Below, one piece after another: positions 43,070 through 52,243 of a stretch of 64,000 nucleotides of DNA; the first letter of the stretch is position 1; the number at the start of each line of letters is the position of its first letter. This stretch comes from Bradyrhizobium sp. LTSP885 (GTDB lineage Bacteria > Pseudomonadota > Alphaproteobacteria > Rhizobiales > Xanthobacteraceae). The stretch is from positions 275,688 to 339,687 of the forward strand of contig NZ_JYMT01000043.1 in the NCBI RefSeq assembly GCF_000938305.1, in the 5' to 3' direction. The notes below the pieces were generated by a model. It did not search any database. It saw only the letters and a program-made list of their open reading frames with translations, and was not told the DNA's origin. Position numbers and translations under genes: made by a program.

Positions 43070-43246
43070 GATGTACTCCGTTTGAGACGTACGAGATTTC
43101 AAATGAAACCACGCCGCTCGAACAAGAACGTCCTGGTCTGCAAGTATGTTCCGCCGGGCCCGCGGCCGGCGAAGGATATTGCGATTTTGAACAATTGAGG
43201 GATCGCTTGCGAACGCGCGCATGACGCGCCAGGCCGGCCGGCGCGT

Positions 43247-43849
43247 TCAGCGTTTCTCGGACTTGCCCGTGGCAATGACGATGAGGACCTCGGCCCTCTG
43301 CCGGCCAAGGCTGTTCACCTGATGCGGCGTCTCGCCGGAGAAGTACAGGCAATCGCCTTTTTCCAGCTTGAATTCCTCGCCGTCGAGTTCGATGGCGACC
43401 CGGCCGCTGACGACGAATAGCATTTCCTCGCCGGAGTGGAACGCCCTCTGAATTGTCTCACGCGTCCGGACCGAGGGCGGTGACGTTTTGAACGGGGGCC
43501 TGAGCAGAAATGGCTCCATGCTCTTGTGCGGACGTGCCGCGGCGAGCGCAAACAGGCCGAAGGAGCCGTTGGCTGCAGGCGCCGCGCCCTGATCTTCGTG
43601 CCGATGGAGGGTGTAGCGTGGCCCTGCTGCGGCTTTGGGATCGAAGAACGTGGCGACATTGACGTCCAGCGCCGCGGCCATGCGCATCAAGGCCGCAATG
43701 GACGGTGCCTTGAGCCCGCGCTCGACAAGCGAGATGTAACCGCGGGTCAGTTCGCTCATCCCGGCCAGCCGATCGAGCGTCAGTCCCTTGGCCGTCCGCA
43801 ACTGGCGCAGATTGTCTCCGACGCCGGCGGTTTTGCTCATATCAAGCAA
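43247..43849 (-). CDS. XRE-cupin transcriptional regulator
   Basis: This 200-residue protein has an N-terminal helix-turn-helix (residues 11-68, LRQLRTAKGLTLDRLAGMSE) and a C-terminal cupin (about 120-195) with HSGEEMLFVVSGRVAIELDG and YFSGETPHQVNSL. The PuuR/SutR-type group binds small ligands in the cupin and represses neighbouring catabolic or transport genes. A TTG start at 43849 has GGAG 7 bases upstream; ATG 43840 is the alternative. It faces the MFS-MOSC-reductase-ABC cluster across 489 bases and is the obvious candidate to control it. Confidence 0.92.
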   Translation of the reverse strand: MLDMSKTAGVGDNLRQLRTAKGLTLDRLAGMSELTRGYISLVERGLKAPSIAALMRMAAALDVNVATFFDPKAAAGPRYTLHRHEDQGAAPAANGSFGLFALAAARPHKSMEPFLLRPPFKTSPPSVRTRETIQRAFHSGEEMLFVVSGRVAIELDGEEFKLEKGDCLYFSGETPHQVNSLGRQRAEVLIVIATGKSEKR

Positions 43850-44338
43850 GGATCATCTCCTATCGTCAGGCCCCCTGCTGTGTGCCTGCGTGGCGGCAGG
43901 CACGCAAGAGCGCTCGGCGAATAACCACAGTGATGTGATCCCAATAGTAAACACGCGCTGCAAAAAGAGTTCGCTTTGGCGGCGAAATGATATGCAGAAT
44001 CCGTCATAAACCAGCGAAATTGGCCCATTTCGTGAGCAGAAGCGACCTGCTGCGCTGTTTCTGGCCAAATACCTGATCTCGCGACGTTGATTCCTGCTGG
44101 TAAACATGATCGTCTTCCATCCTGCAGCCTTTGAGGGAAGGGCAGCCTTTGAGGGAATGGAGAGCCGGATCGTACCGGGAATGATCGATCACCGCGATCT
44201 CCTGAATTCCAACGCCCGCGCTGGGGCGCCGAGCAGCCAGCGATGATGCATCGAACGACCGGACTGTGCCGCGGGGAGCCTCGGCACGGAACGAAGACTT
44301 GCGCTTGAAACTGAACATGTCTTTTCAAGGAGCGAACA
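43850..44338. other. Long divergent intergenic region
   Basis: No gene is visible in these 489 bases between the XRE-cupin regulator and the MFS transporter. The only clear structure is an 18-base tandem duplication at 44124-44159. Promoters for both directions must lie here; no operator palindrome stands out. Confidence 0.6.
44124..44159 (+). repeat. 18-base tandem duplication in regulatory space
   Basis: GCAGCCTTTGAGGGAAGG is followed directly by GCAGCCTTTGAGGGAATG, one mismatch. It lies 180-215 bases upstream of the MFS start codon and could be a duplicated protein-binding site or simple slippage. Confidence 0.85.
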
Positions 44339-45652
44339 ATGACCGTTGCGGAAGAGTTCAATGTCGCCGTTCCCGTCACCAACGATGTCGCCACGATGCG
44401 CCGCATCGTGTGGTCGAGCGTGATCGGCACCGCTGTCGAATGGTATGACTTCCTGATCTACGGCGCCGCCACCGCGCTGGTGTTCAACAAGATCTTCTTC
44501 GCCGCCGGAGATCCGGCGCTGGCGACCATCGCCGCGTTCGGGACCTACGCGGTCGGCTTTCTCGCCCGCCCGCTGGGCGCGGCGATCTTCGGCCATTTCG
44601 GCGATCGGGTCGGCCGCAAGGCGATGCTGGCCATTACCATCATGGTGATGGGGCTCGGGACCTTCCTGATCGGTCTGCTTCCGACCTATCAGCAGATCGG
44701 CGTCGCCGCGCCGGTGCTGCTGATCGTGCTGCGCTTCCTGCAGGGCATCGGCCTCGGCGGCGAGTGGGGCGGCGCCGTCCTGATGGTCGTCGAGAATTGT
44801 CCGACCGAGAAGCGCGGCCTGCTCGGCAGCATGGTGCAGGTCGGCAACCCCGTCGGCAATCTGGCGGCGATCGGCATGTTCGCGCTGGTCTCGCAATTGC
44901 CCGAGAGCGAATTCATCAGCTGGGGCTGGCGTATTCCATTTCTCGTCTCGATCCTCTTGGTCGGCGTCGGCCTGTGGATCAGGCTCAGCCTGGAAGAAAC
45001 CGCAGCCTTCCGCCAGCTCAAGGCCAAGAACGAAGTCGTGCGGATGCCGATCGTCGAGATCTTCAAATATCATCGCCGCCCGTTCTTCACCGCGGTCGGC
45101 CTGAAAATCTCCGAAATCGCCTACGCCAGCATCGCCGGCGTGTTCATCATGTCCTACGCGACCACCACGCTCGGCCTGTCACGTGGCCTGGTGCTCAACG
45201 GTGCCTTCGTTGCGTCGTTTGTTGCGCTGTTCTCGATCCCGCTGTTCGGCTGGATGTCGGACAAGGTCGGCCGCAAGGCCATGTTCTATGCCAGCTGCGT
45301 GTTCTCGGCTTTGTTTGCCTTCCCGATGTTCTGGCTGCTCGATACCCGCGAGCCGGCCATCGTGATCGCGACGATTGTCGCAGCCATCAGCTTCGGCCAG
45401 ATGGTGATGTTCGGGATCGGCGCGCCCTGGTACTCGGAGTTGTTCACCGCCAAGCTGCGCTACAGCGGCGCTTCGCTCGGCTTCCAGGTCGGAGCCGCGC
45501 TGAGCGGCGGGCTGAGCCCCCTGATCGCCGCCGGGCTGATGACTTGGGCCGGCGCCACCTGGCCGGTCTCGTTGTTCCTGATCGGCTGTGCGTTGATCAC
45601 GGCGGTCGCGACATCGTTCGCGCCGGAGATGGCCAACAAGGAACTCAGCTGA
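44339..45652 (+). CDS. MFS transporter of the metabolite:H+ symporter (MHS) type
   Basis: This 437-residue inner-membrane permease has 12 predicted helices. VIGTAVEWYDFLIYGAATAL at the N terminus, DRVGRKAML after helix 2 and LGGEWGGAVLMVVEN in helix 4-5 are hallmarks of MHS members such as shikimate, ketoglutarate, proline/betaine and citrate importers. The ATG has AAGGAG 7 bases upstream. It begins a plus-strand series through MOSC, reductase and ABC importer genes. The substrate is unknown. Confidence 0.94.
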   Translation: MTVAEEFNVAVPVTNDVATMRRIVWSSVIGTAVEWYDFLIYGAATALVFNKIFFAAGDPALATIAAFGTYAVGFLARPLGAAIFGHFGDRVGRKAMLAITIMVMGLGTFLIGLLPTYQQIGVAAPVLLIVLRFLQGIGLGGEWGGAVLMVVENCPTEKRGLLGSMVQVGNPVGNLAAIGMFALVSQLPESEFISWGWRIPFLVSILLVGVGLWIRLSLEETAAFRQLKAKNEVVRMPIVEIFKYHRRPFFTAVGLKISEIAYASIAGVFIMSYATTTLGLSRGLVLNGAFVASFVALFSIPLFGWMSDKVGRKAMFYASCVFSALFAFPMFWLLDTREPAIVIATIVAAISFGQMVMFGIGAPWYSELFTAKLRYSGASLGFQVGAALSGGLSPLIAAGLMTWAGATWPVSLFLIGCALITAVATSFAPEMANKELS

Positions 45653-45739
45653 CGGCGGCGGAGCGATGCGCTCGCGCATCGCCCGCGGACCAGTGCGTTC
45701 CGAAACCAGAAACTGACGTCGCTCTCCGGGAGAAACGAC

Positions 45740-46267
45740 ATGCTCGATACAGTTCAGCAGCCCACAACATCATCACATGAATCCGTCGTACCATCATGGA
45801 CCGGCGTGGTGCGCCATCTCCACCTCACGCCGCGGGCGTTCCTGCCGATGCGTTCGATGCCGGAGATCGTCTTGATCGCAGGCAAGGGCATCGAAGGCGA
45901 TCGCTACATGATCGGCCGCGAGCAGGGCTTCTATTCGCACAAGCCGGAAGAGGGACGGCAGGTGACGCTGTTTGAAGATGAGACGCTGGTGGCGCTCAAG
46001 CGCGATCACAATATCGATCTCGGGCCTGAGGAACACCGGCGCAACGTCACCGTTGCCGGCGTGCCGCTGACGCATCTGGTCGGCCGCCGGTTCTGGCTCG
46101 GCGAAACCTTGCTCGAGGCGACGCGGCTGTCGATTCCCTGCCGGCACATCGAGGAGATCACCGGCAAGGCGATCTTCGATCCGCTGATCAATCGCTCCGG
46201 GCTCAATTGCCGGATCCTGCAAGGCGGCATCGTGCGGGTCGGCGATGCGGTACGGAACGACGCATGA
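45740..46267 (+). CDS. MOSC-domain protein
   Basis: This 175-residue protein is a stand-alone MOSC domain of the YiiM-like kind, with GKGIEGDRYMIG, RQVTLFEDE, EEHRRNVTVAGVPL and RFWLGETLLEATRLSIPC. Cys134 in SIPCRHIEE is at the position where MOSC proteins carry the molybdenum-cofactor ligand. Such enzymes reduce N-hydroxylated compounds or handle sulfur on the cofactor (family knowledge). GGGAGA precedes the ATG. Its stop overlaps the reductase start (ATGA), so the two proteins are probably made together and may form an enzyme with its electron donor. Confidence 0.92.
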   Translation: MLDTVQQPTTSSHESVVPSWTGVVRHLHLTPRAFLPMRSMPEIVLIAGKGIEGDRYMIGREQGFYSHKPEEGRQVTLFEDETLVALKRDHNIDLGPEEHRRNVTVAGVPLTHLVGRRFWLGETLLEATRLSIPCRHIEEITGKAIFDPLINRSGLNCRILQGGIVRVGDAVRNDA

Positions 46268-47220
46268 GCGCGGCACCCATTACGACCGTCAAGACCGTGG
46301 TCGAGACCATCGAGGACAGCGGTGCCGGCGTAAAGCTGTTCTCGCTGGTCGATCCTGATCACTGGGAGTTGCCGCCGTTCCGGCCGGGCGCGCATATCGA
46401 CCTGCATTTGCCGGGCGGACTGGTGCGGACCTATTCGCTCTGCAACGACCCCGCCGACGACTGCCGATATCTCGTCGCGGTCAAGCGCGAGGGCTGTGGC
46501 CGCGGCGGCTCGGTGAAACTGCATGATGAGATCAGGGTTGGTGACAGCATCGGCGTGTCGCTTCCGCGCGGCGGCCTGGACCTGCCGGACGATATCGAGA
46601 GGTTCATCTTTGTCGCCGGCGGCATCGGCGTCACGCCGTTTCTGTCGGCGGCCGCCTTTCTGAAGCGAACCGGACGGGCGGATTTCGCGCTGCATGTGCT
46701 GTCGCGGGGAGAGCCGCCGCTTCGACGCCTGCTGGCGCCGCTGGCCGCGTCCGGGCATCTGGTGCTGCACGACACCGCGGCGCGCGCGCGCCCCGAGCTT
46801 GCAAAAATCATCGGGCGCCAGCAGTGCCACATCGGTCTCGGCTGTTGCGGCCCTGAGAGCATGATCGACGATTTCGAGCACGCCGCGGGCGATTGGCCCG
46901 CCGGGCGCATCCACATCGAGCGTTTCGTGCCGCCGCCTCTGCCGGTCGATCCGAACGCAAAGCCCTATACTCTGGTGCTGGCCCGCTCCAGGCTTGAGAC
47001 ACGCGTCGCTCCGGGGCAGACCATGCTGTCCGCAATCCAGAGCCTCAATGTCGATATCCCGGCCTCCTGCTGCGGCGGCATCTGCGGCTCATGCAAAGTG
47101 AATTGGCTCGAAGGCGCGCCGGTCCATCGCGACCGTGTCCTCTCTCCAGCCGAGCGTGCCCGCAGCCTGATGGTCTGCGTTGCCGGCTCCGCGGATGATC
47201 GGTTGGTGCTGGATCTCTAG
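46264..47220 (+). CDS. VanB-type ferredoxin reductase ([2Fe-2S], flavin)
   Basis: This 318-residue electron-transfer protein has an N-terminal flavin-binding barrel with RTYSLCNDP (about 55-63), an NAD-binding domain with FVAGGIGVTPF (about 116-126) and a C-terminal plant-type [2Fe-2S] domain with Cys269, Cys274, Cys277 (CCGGICGSC) and Cys305. It is the class IA phthalate dioxygenase/VanB reductase architecture. No Rieske oxygenase is nearby, and the four-base overlap with the MOSC gene suggests that the MOSC protein is its electron acceptor (inference). Confidence 0.93.
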   Translation: MSAAPITTVKTVVETIEDSGAGVKLFSLVDPDHWELPPFRPGAHIDLHLPGGLVRTYSLCNDPADDCRYLVAVKREGCGRGGSVKLHDEIRVGDSIGVSLPRGGLDLPDDIERFIFVAGGIGVTPFLSAAAFLKRTGRADFALHVLSRGEPPLRRLLAPLAASGHLVLHDTAARARPELAKIIGRQQCHIGLGCCGPESMIDDFEHAAGDWPAGRIHIERFVPPPLPVDPNAKPYTLVLARSRLETRVAPGQTMLSAIQSLNVDIPASCCGGICGSCKVNWLEGAPVHRDRVLSPAERARSLMVCVAGSADDRLVLDL

Positions 47221-47581
47221 CAGGCGGCTGCGCGCGCAAAACTGCGGTCAATGCCGCCCTTGCAACCGCAGCTGCCGAGAGTCCGCATGGCGAACGGCTG
47301 GCGCTGGGAAAGTTCGGCTGCGAATCAGCCTCGTGATGCCATCCTCCCCGATCGAGCGAGCACGGCGCCGAAGCGCTGGCAGCCAAATTCAAGGCCGGCA
47401 GCCGCTAGTTCGGCAGAGGGTATTTTTGACCGCGATCGACGGTGTATTTCGATGGATGTTTCGGCGAGGCGTCGCCTTGGGACGCATTGACAGCAGCAAC
47501 ACCCAATCGCAAGCTCGTCTCAGGCGTCGTTGGCCCAGCCTGTGTCAACCGCGCCGAGAGAATTCACCAGGAGTCCTAACA
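47221..47581. other. Intergenic region, perhaps a decayed small gene
   Basis: These 361 bases between the reductase and the ABC binding protein have no intact gene with a ribosome site. A plus-strand frame around 47250-47408 reads ATAAAESPHGERLALGKFGC, then a stop, then HGAEALAAKFKAGSR and a stop. It could be the residue of a small protein gene, but I could not place it in a family. Confidence 0.4.
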
Positions 47582-49183
47582 GTGGACAGATCAATCCTGC
47601 TCGCCGCCGTCTGCGCTTCGGCGATAGTGGCAGCTTCGGCCGCTTCCGCCAAAACCTTGGTTTTCTGCTCGGAAGGCAGCCCGGAAAACTTTTATCCCGG
47701 CGTCAACACGACCGGGACGTCGTTCGACGGCAATGAGCCGATCTACAACCGCATTGTCGAGTTCGAGCGCGGCGGCACGCAAGTGGTGCCGGGTCTCGCG
47801 GAAAAATGGACGATCTCGCCGGATGGCACCACCTATACCTTCGAGCTGCGTAAGGGCGTGAAGTGGCATTCGACGTCCAAGTCGTTCAAGCCGACGCGGG
47901 ACTTTAATGCCGACGACGTCATATTCTCGATCGAGCGGCAATGGAAGGAAGACAATCCGTATTTCAAGGTGACGAGTTCGAATCATTCCTATTTCGGCGA
48001 CATGGGCATGCCGAAATTGTTGAAGTCGGTCGAGAAGGTCGACGACTACACCATCAAGATCACGCTCAACCAGCCGGAAGCCCCCTTCCTCGCCGATCTC
48101 GCGATGGCGTATGCGGCCATCCAGTCGAAGGAATACGCGGATGCGATGCTGAAGGCCGGCACGCCCGAGAAGATCGACCAGGATCCGATCGGCACCGGCC
48201 CGTTCTATCTGGTGCAGTACCAGAAAGACGCCGTGATCCGGTACAAGGCGTTCCCCGAGTTCTGGGGCGGCAAGGCGAAGATCGACGATCTCGTCTATTC
48301 GATCACGCCGGATGCATCCGTTCGCTGGGCCAAGCTCCAGAAGGGCGAATGCGACGTGATGCCTTATCCAAACCCGGCCGACATCGACGCGATCAGAAAG
48401 GATCCGAACGTCACGATCCTGGAACAGCCGGGCCTCAACGTCGGTTATCTGGCGTTCCAGACGCAGAAGAAGCCTTTCGACGACGTGCGCGTGCGCAAGG
48501 CGATCAGCATGGCGATCGACAAGAAGGCGATCATCGACGCCGTCTATCTGTCGACGGGCATCGCGGCCAAGAACCCGATCCCGCCCACGATGTGGTCGTA
48601 CAACGACAGCATCAAGGACGATCCGTTCGATCCGGCGGCGGCCAAGAAGTTGCTGGCCGAGGCCGGATACCCGAACGGTTTGGAAACCGATCTGTGGGCC
48701 ATGCCGGTGCAGCGGCCCTACAATCCCAACGCCAAGCGCATTGCCGAGTTGATGCAGGCCGACCTCGCCAAGATCGGCGTCAAGGCCGAGATCAAGTCGT
48801 TCGAATGGGGCGAATACCGCAAGCGGATGCAGAACGGCGAGCACCAGATGGGCATGCTGGGCTGGACCGGCGACAATGGCGACCCTGACAACTTCCTGCA
48901 CACATTGCTCGGTTGCGCCTCAGCGCAAACGGCATCGGGTTCGAATATCGCAAAATTCTGCTACAAGCCGTTCGACGATCTGGTCGTGAAGGCCAAAACC
49001 GTCAGCGATCAGGCCGAGCGGGCCAAGCTGTACGAACAGGCCCAGGTGATCTTCAAGGAGCAGGCGCCCTGGTTCACCATCGCGCATGCGGTGCAGTTGA
49101 AACCCGTCAACAAGCGGGTGATCGACTTCAAGCTGTCGCCGTTCGGACGCCACACCTTCTACGGCGTCGACGTCAAGGAGTAG
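47582..49183 (+). CDS. Dipeptide/oligopeptide-type ABC substrate-binding protein (SBP family 5)
   Basis: This 533-residue periplasmic protein has a signal peptide (residues 1-23, ASA-KTL) and the DppA-like fold: TLVFCSEGSPENFYPGVNTT, YTFELRKGVKWHSTSKSFKP, DADDVIFSIER-like NADDVIFSIERQW and QTQKKPFDDVRVRKAISMAI. Related proteins bind dipeptides, 5-aminolevulinate or haem. A GTG start at 47582 has AGGAG 8 bases upstream; there is no signal peptide in the longer frame from 47180. The cognate permeases and ATPases follow in order. Confidence 0.94.
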   Translation: MDRSILLAAVCASAIVAASAASAKTLVFCSEGSPENFYPGVNTTGTSFDGNEPIYNRIVEFERGGTQVVPGLAEKWTISPDGTTYTFELRKGVKWHSTSKSFKPTRDFNADDVIFSIERQWKEDNPYFKVTSSNHSYFGDMGMPKLLKSVEKVDDYTIKITLNQPEAPFLADLAMAYAAIQSKEYADAMLKAGTPEKIDQDPIGTGPFYLVQYQKDAVIRYKAFPEFWGGKAKIDDLVYSITPDASVRWAKLQKGECDVMPYPNPADIDAIRKDPNVTILEQPGLNVGYLAFQTQKKPFDDVRVRKAISMAIDKKAIIDAVYLSTGIAAKNPIPPTMWSYNDSIKDDPFDPAAAKKLLAEAGYPNGLETDLWAMPVQRPYNPNAKRIAELMQADLAKIGVKAEIKSFEWGEYRKRMQNGEHQMGMLGWTGDNGDPDNFLHTLLGCASAQTASGSNIAKFCYKPFDDLVVKAKTVSDQAERAKLYEQAQVIFKEQAPWFTIAHAVQLKPVNKRVIDFKLSPFGRHTFYGVDVKE

Positions 49184-49267
49184 CAGGAGACAGGGGCGGC
49201 GTGGCCTTGGCTGCTCCGCCCATTCTTCTTTATCCTTTCCCTTGCGGGAAGTGTGACAGGAAACGGC

Positions 49268-50278
49268 ATGCTCCGGTTCGTTCTTACCCGGCTGAGCCTC
49301 GTGGTTCCGACCTTCGTCGGAATCACGTTGCTTGTGTTCGTGCTTATCCGTTTGATCCCTGGCGATCCCATTGAGACGATGGCGGGCGAACGCGGCATCG
49401 ATCCGACCCGGCTCGCGCAATTGCGCAAGGACTACGGCTTCGATCAGCCGGTGTTGGTGCAATACGGCCTCTATCTGTCGCGGCTGGTGCATGGCGACCT
49501 CGGTCGCTCGATCGTCACCCATGAGCCGGTGATTTCCGAATTCCGGACGTTGTTCCCGGCGACGATCGAGCTATCGGTTTGCGCGATCCTGTTTGCTCTG
49601 TGCCTCGGGTTGCCGGCCGGCATCATCGCTGCGGTCCGGCGCAACTCCATCTTCGATCATGGCGTGATGGGGATCTCGCTTACCGGATATTCGATGCCGA
49701 TTTTCTGGTGGGGATTGCTGCTGATCCTGCTTTTTTCGGTGCAACTTGGCTGGACTCCGGTGTCGGGCCGGATCGCAGTGCAATACTTCATCGAACCGGT
49801 GACCGGCTTCCTGCTTATCGACGCGCTGCTGGCCGGTGATTTCGGCGCGTTTCGCTCGGCCTTGTCACATCTCGTGCTGCCCATGATCGTGCTCGGCACG
49901 GTGCCGCTCGCCGTAATCGCCCGCATGACGCGGTCCGCCATGCTCGAGGTCCTGGGAGAAGATTACATCCGCACCGCCCGCGCCAAGGGGTTGCCGCGTT
50001 TCCGGGTGATCGCGATCCATGCATTGCGCAATGCGCTGATCCCGGTGGTGACGGTGATCGGGCTGCAGGTCGGCGTCCTGTTTACTGGCGCGATCCTCAC
50101 GGAGACCATTTTTTCCTGGCCGGGCGTGGGCAAATGGCTGATCGAGGCTATCAACCGCCGCGACTATCCGGTGCTGCAGGGCGGCACTCTGTTGATCGGC
50201 ACCATCGTCATGATCGTCAATTTGCTGGTTGACGTTACCTATGGGCTGATCAATCCCCGCATCCGGTACACCAGATGA
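49268..50278 (+). CDS. dppB: Dipeptide-type ABC transporter permease (DppB-like)
   Basis: This 336-residue inner-membrane permease has six predicted helices and the EAA loop (DYIRTARAKGLPRFRVIAIH) that docks onto the ATPase. The N-terminal MLRFVLTRLSLVVPTFVGIT and VFVLIRLIPGDP are typical of DppB/OppB. The start at 49268 is preferred over an ATG five codons upstream. It follows the binding protein by 84 bases and overlaps the next permease gene by four bases. The symbol is by similarity; the substrate is not known. Confidence 0.93.
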   Translation: MLRFVLTRLSLVVPTFVGITLLVFVLIRLIPGDPIETMAGERGIDPTRLAQLRKDYGFDQPVLVQYGLYLSRLVHGDLGRSIVTHEPVISEFRTLFPATIELSVCAILFALCLGLPAGIIAAVRRNSIFDHGVMGISLTGYSMPIFWWGLLLILLFSVQLGWTPVSGRIAVQYFIEPVTGFLLIDALLAGDFGAFRSALSHLVLPMIVLGTVPLAVIARMTRSAMLEVLGEDYIRTARAKGLPRFRVIAIHALRNALIPVVTVIGLQVGVLFTGAILTETIFSWPGVGKWLIEAINRRDYPVLQGGTLLIGTIVMIVNLLVDVTYGLINPRIRYTR

Positions 50279-51186
50279 CCGCCGGAGTTTTCAAAACTCC
50301 CGTCGTCGTGGCGCAAGCAAGCGCTCCGCCGCATCCGCTGTTGGAATTCTGGTCCTATTTCAAAGCAAATTTCGGCGCCGTGGCGGGCCTCGTCGTGATC
50401 GTGGTTCTGGTTTTGCTCGCGCTCTTTGCCGATTTCGTTGCGCCACATTCCCCGATCCTCACCAACAATACGGCCTTTCTCAAACCCCCCGTCTGGCAGC
50501 AGGGTGGATCGATCGCCTATCCGTTGGGCACCGACGCGATCGGCCGCGATATTCTGTCCCGTCTCATCCATGGAGCGCGGCTTTCGCTTCTGATCGGCAT
50601 CGCGGTGGTGACGTTGTCGGTGATATCAGGGACGATCCTCGGTCTGGTGGCGGGTTTTTTCAGGGGCGTGATCGAGATCGCGATCATGCGGCTGATGGAC
50701 ATCACGTTGACGCTGCCAAGCCTTTTGCTCGCGATCGTGATCGTTGCGATCCTCGGGCCGGGCTTGATGAATGCGATGCTGGCGGTCGCTGTCGTGCTCC
50801 TGCCGCACTATGTGCGGATCACGCGCGCGGCCGTCATCAGCGAAGTCTCGAAGGATTACGTCACCGCGGCCAAAGTCGCAGGCGCCGGCCGGCTCCGGCT
50901 GATGTTCAAGGAGGTGCTGCCGAATTGCGCAGCGCCCCTAATCGTGCAGGCGACGCTCGGCATTTCGACCGCGATCCTGGACGCGGCCGCGCTCGGCTTT
51001 CTCGGTCTCGGTGCGCAACCGCCCTTGCCGGAGTGGGGAACCATGTTGGCGGACGCGCGCGAATTCGTGCTGCGGGCTTGGTGGGTCGTCACGCTTCCAG
51101 GCTTGGCGATCCTCGTGACCGTGCTGGCCTTCAACCTTCTGGGCGACGGACTGCGCGATGCGCTCGATCCCAAGCTCAAGCGATAG
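50275..51186 (+). CDS. dppC: Dipeptide-type ABC transporter permease (DppC-like)
   Basis: This 303-residue inner-membrane partner of DppB has an N-terminal helix, a periplasmic stretch ending PLGTDAIGRDILSRLIHGAR (the DppC/OppC signature) and five further helices with the EAA loop DYVTAAKVAGAGRLRLMFKE. It overlaps dppB by ATGA and ends 28 bases before the first ATPase gene. Together DppB and DppC form the membrane channel for the importer. Confidence 0.93.
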   Translation: MTAGVFKTPVVVAQASAPPHPLLEFWSYFKANFGAVAGLVVIVVLVLLALFADFVAPHSPILTNNTAFLKPPVWQQGGSIAYPLGTDAIGRDILSRLIHGARLSLLIGIAVVTLSVISGTILGLVAGFFRGVIEIAIMRLMDITLTLPSLLLAIVIVAILGPGLMNAMLAVAVVLLPHYVRITRAAVISEVSKDYVTAAKVAGAGRLRLMFKEVLPNCAAPLIVQATLGISTAILDAAALGFLGLGAQPPLPEWGTMLADAREFVLRAWWVVTLPGLAILVTVLAFNLLGDGLRDALDPKLKR

Positions 51187-51214
51187 CGTGTGATCACTGT
51201 CGAAAGTCGATCTG

Positions 51215-52243
51215 ATGCCGCTCCTCGAGATTGAAAATCTATCGGTCACGTTTCCATCCCAGAACGGAATGGTGCGCGCCGTGGATGGCGTCAACATCAT
51301 GCTCGAAAAAGGCGAGGTGCTGGGGATCGTTGGCGAATCCGGCTCCGGCAAGAGCGTCGGCATGTTGGCTCTGATGGGACTCGTGCCCTATCCAGGGCGC
51401 GTCCAGGCCGACAAGCTGTTGTTCGAGGGGCGGAATCTGCAGACCTTGTCTGACCGCGAACGGCGCGCGCTCACCGGCAAGGACGTCGCGATGATCTTCC
51501 AGGAGCCGACGACATCGCTTAATCCTTCTTTCACGATCGGCTATCAGCTGGCCGAGACGTTGCATATCCATGAAGGGATGGATCGCAAGGCTGCGCGGCG
51601 GCGCGTGATCGAACTCCTGGATCAAGTCGGCATTCCGGCTCCGGAGAGCCGGCTGTCGGCCTATCCGCACCAGCTCTCGGGCGGCATGAACCAGCGCGTC
51701 ATGATTGCGATGGCGATCGCCTGCAATCCGAAGCTCCTGATCGCCGATGAGCCGACGACGGCGCTCGATGTCACTATCCAGGTGCAGATTCTCGATCTTC
51801 TGCTGTCTCTGCAACGCGATCGTGGCATGGCGCTGATCCTCATCACCCATAACATGGGAGTGGTCTCGGACACCACCGAGCGGGTCGCCGTCATGTATGC
51901 GGGCCAGATCATGGAACAGCGCCCGACGCAGAGCCTGTTCGCGTCGCCGCAGCATCCCTATACGGCCGCGTTGCTGGCGGCACGCCCGGAGGCGAGCGAC
52001 GGCGGGCGGCTCGCTACCATTCCGGGGGTGGTGCCGGGACTCCACGATCGGCCACGAGGGTGCCTGTTTGGTCCGCGTTGCGCCCATGCGACGCTGCTGA
52101 CCGACGAAGTGCGTCCCGGCCTGCGCCCCTGGATGGACGGACTGATCCGTTGTCATTATCCGCTCGGCGATCCGACACGGGACGGACGCATCGCGGCCGA
52201 TCGGGGCGGCGCGCCGATTCTCAAGCGCGGGACGGTGTTATGA
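51215..52243 (+). CDS. dppD: Dipeptide-type ABC transporter ATP-binding protein (DppD-like)
   Basis: This 342-residue ATPase has Walker A GESGSGKS, a Q-loop MIFQEPTTSLNPSFTIG, signature LSGGMNQRVMIAMAIA and Walker B LLIADEPTTALDVTIQ. The C-terminal oligopeptide extension contains GCLFGPRCAHATLLTDEVRP, where a cysteine-rich loop occurs in this family; three of the usual four cysteines can be seen in the last 60 residues (GCLFGPRC and RCHYPL). It overlaps the second ATPase gene by ATGA. Confidence 0.94.
   Translation: MPLLEIENLSVTFPSQNGMVRAVDGVNIMLEKGEVLGIVGESGSGKSVGMLALMGLVPYPGRVQADKLLFEGRNLQTLSDRERRALTGKDVAMIFQEPTTSLNPSFTIGYQLAETLHIHEGMDRKAARRRVIELLDQVGIPAPESRLSAYPHQLSGGMNQRVMIAMAIACNPKLLIADEPTTALDVTIQVQILDLLLSLQRDRGMALILITHNMGVVSDTTERVAVMYAGQIMEQRPTQSLFASPQHPYTAALLAARPEASDGGRLATIPGVVPGLHDRPRGCLFGPRCAHATLLTDEVRPGLRPWMDGLIRCHYPLGDPTRDGRIAADRGGAPILKRGTVL

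Noticed and set aside
42453..44159. Short direct duplications considered as a CRISPR remnant
   Set aside because: The copies are adjacent without spacers and the two duplicated sequences are unrelated; no cas genes are present.
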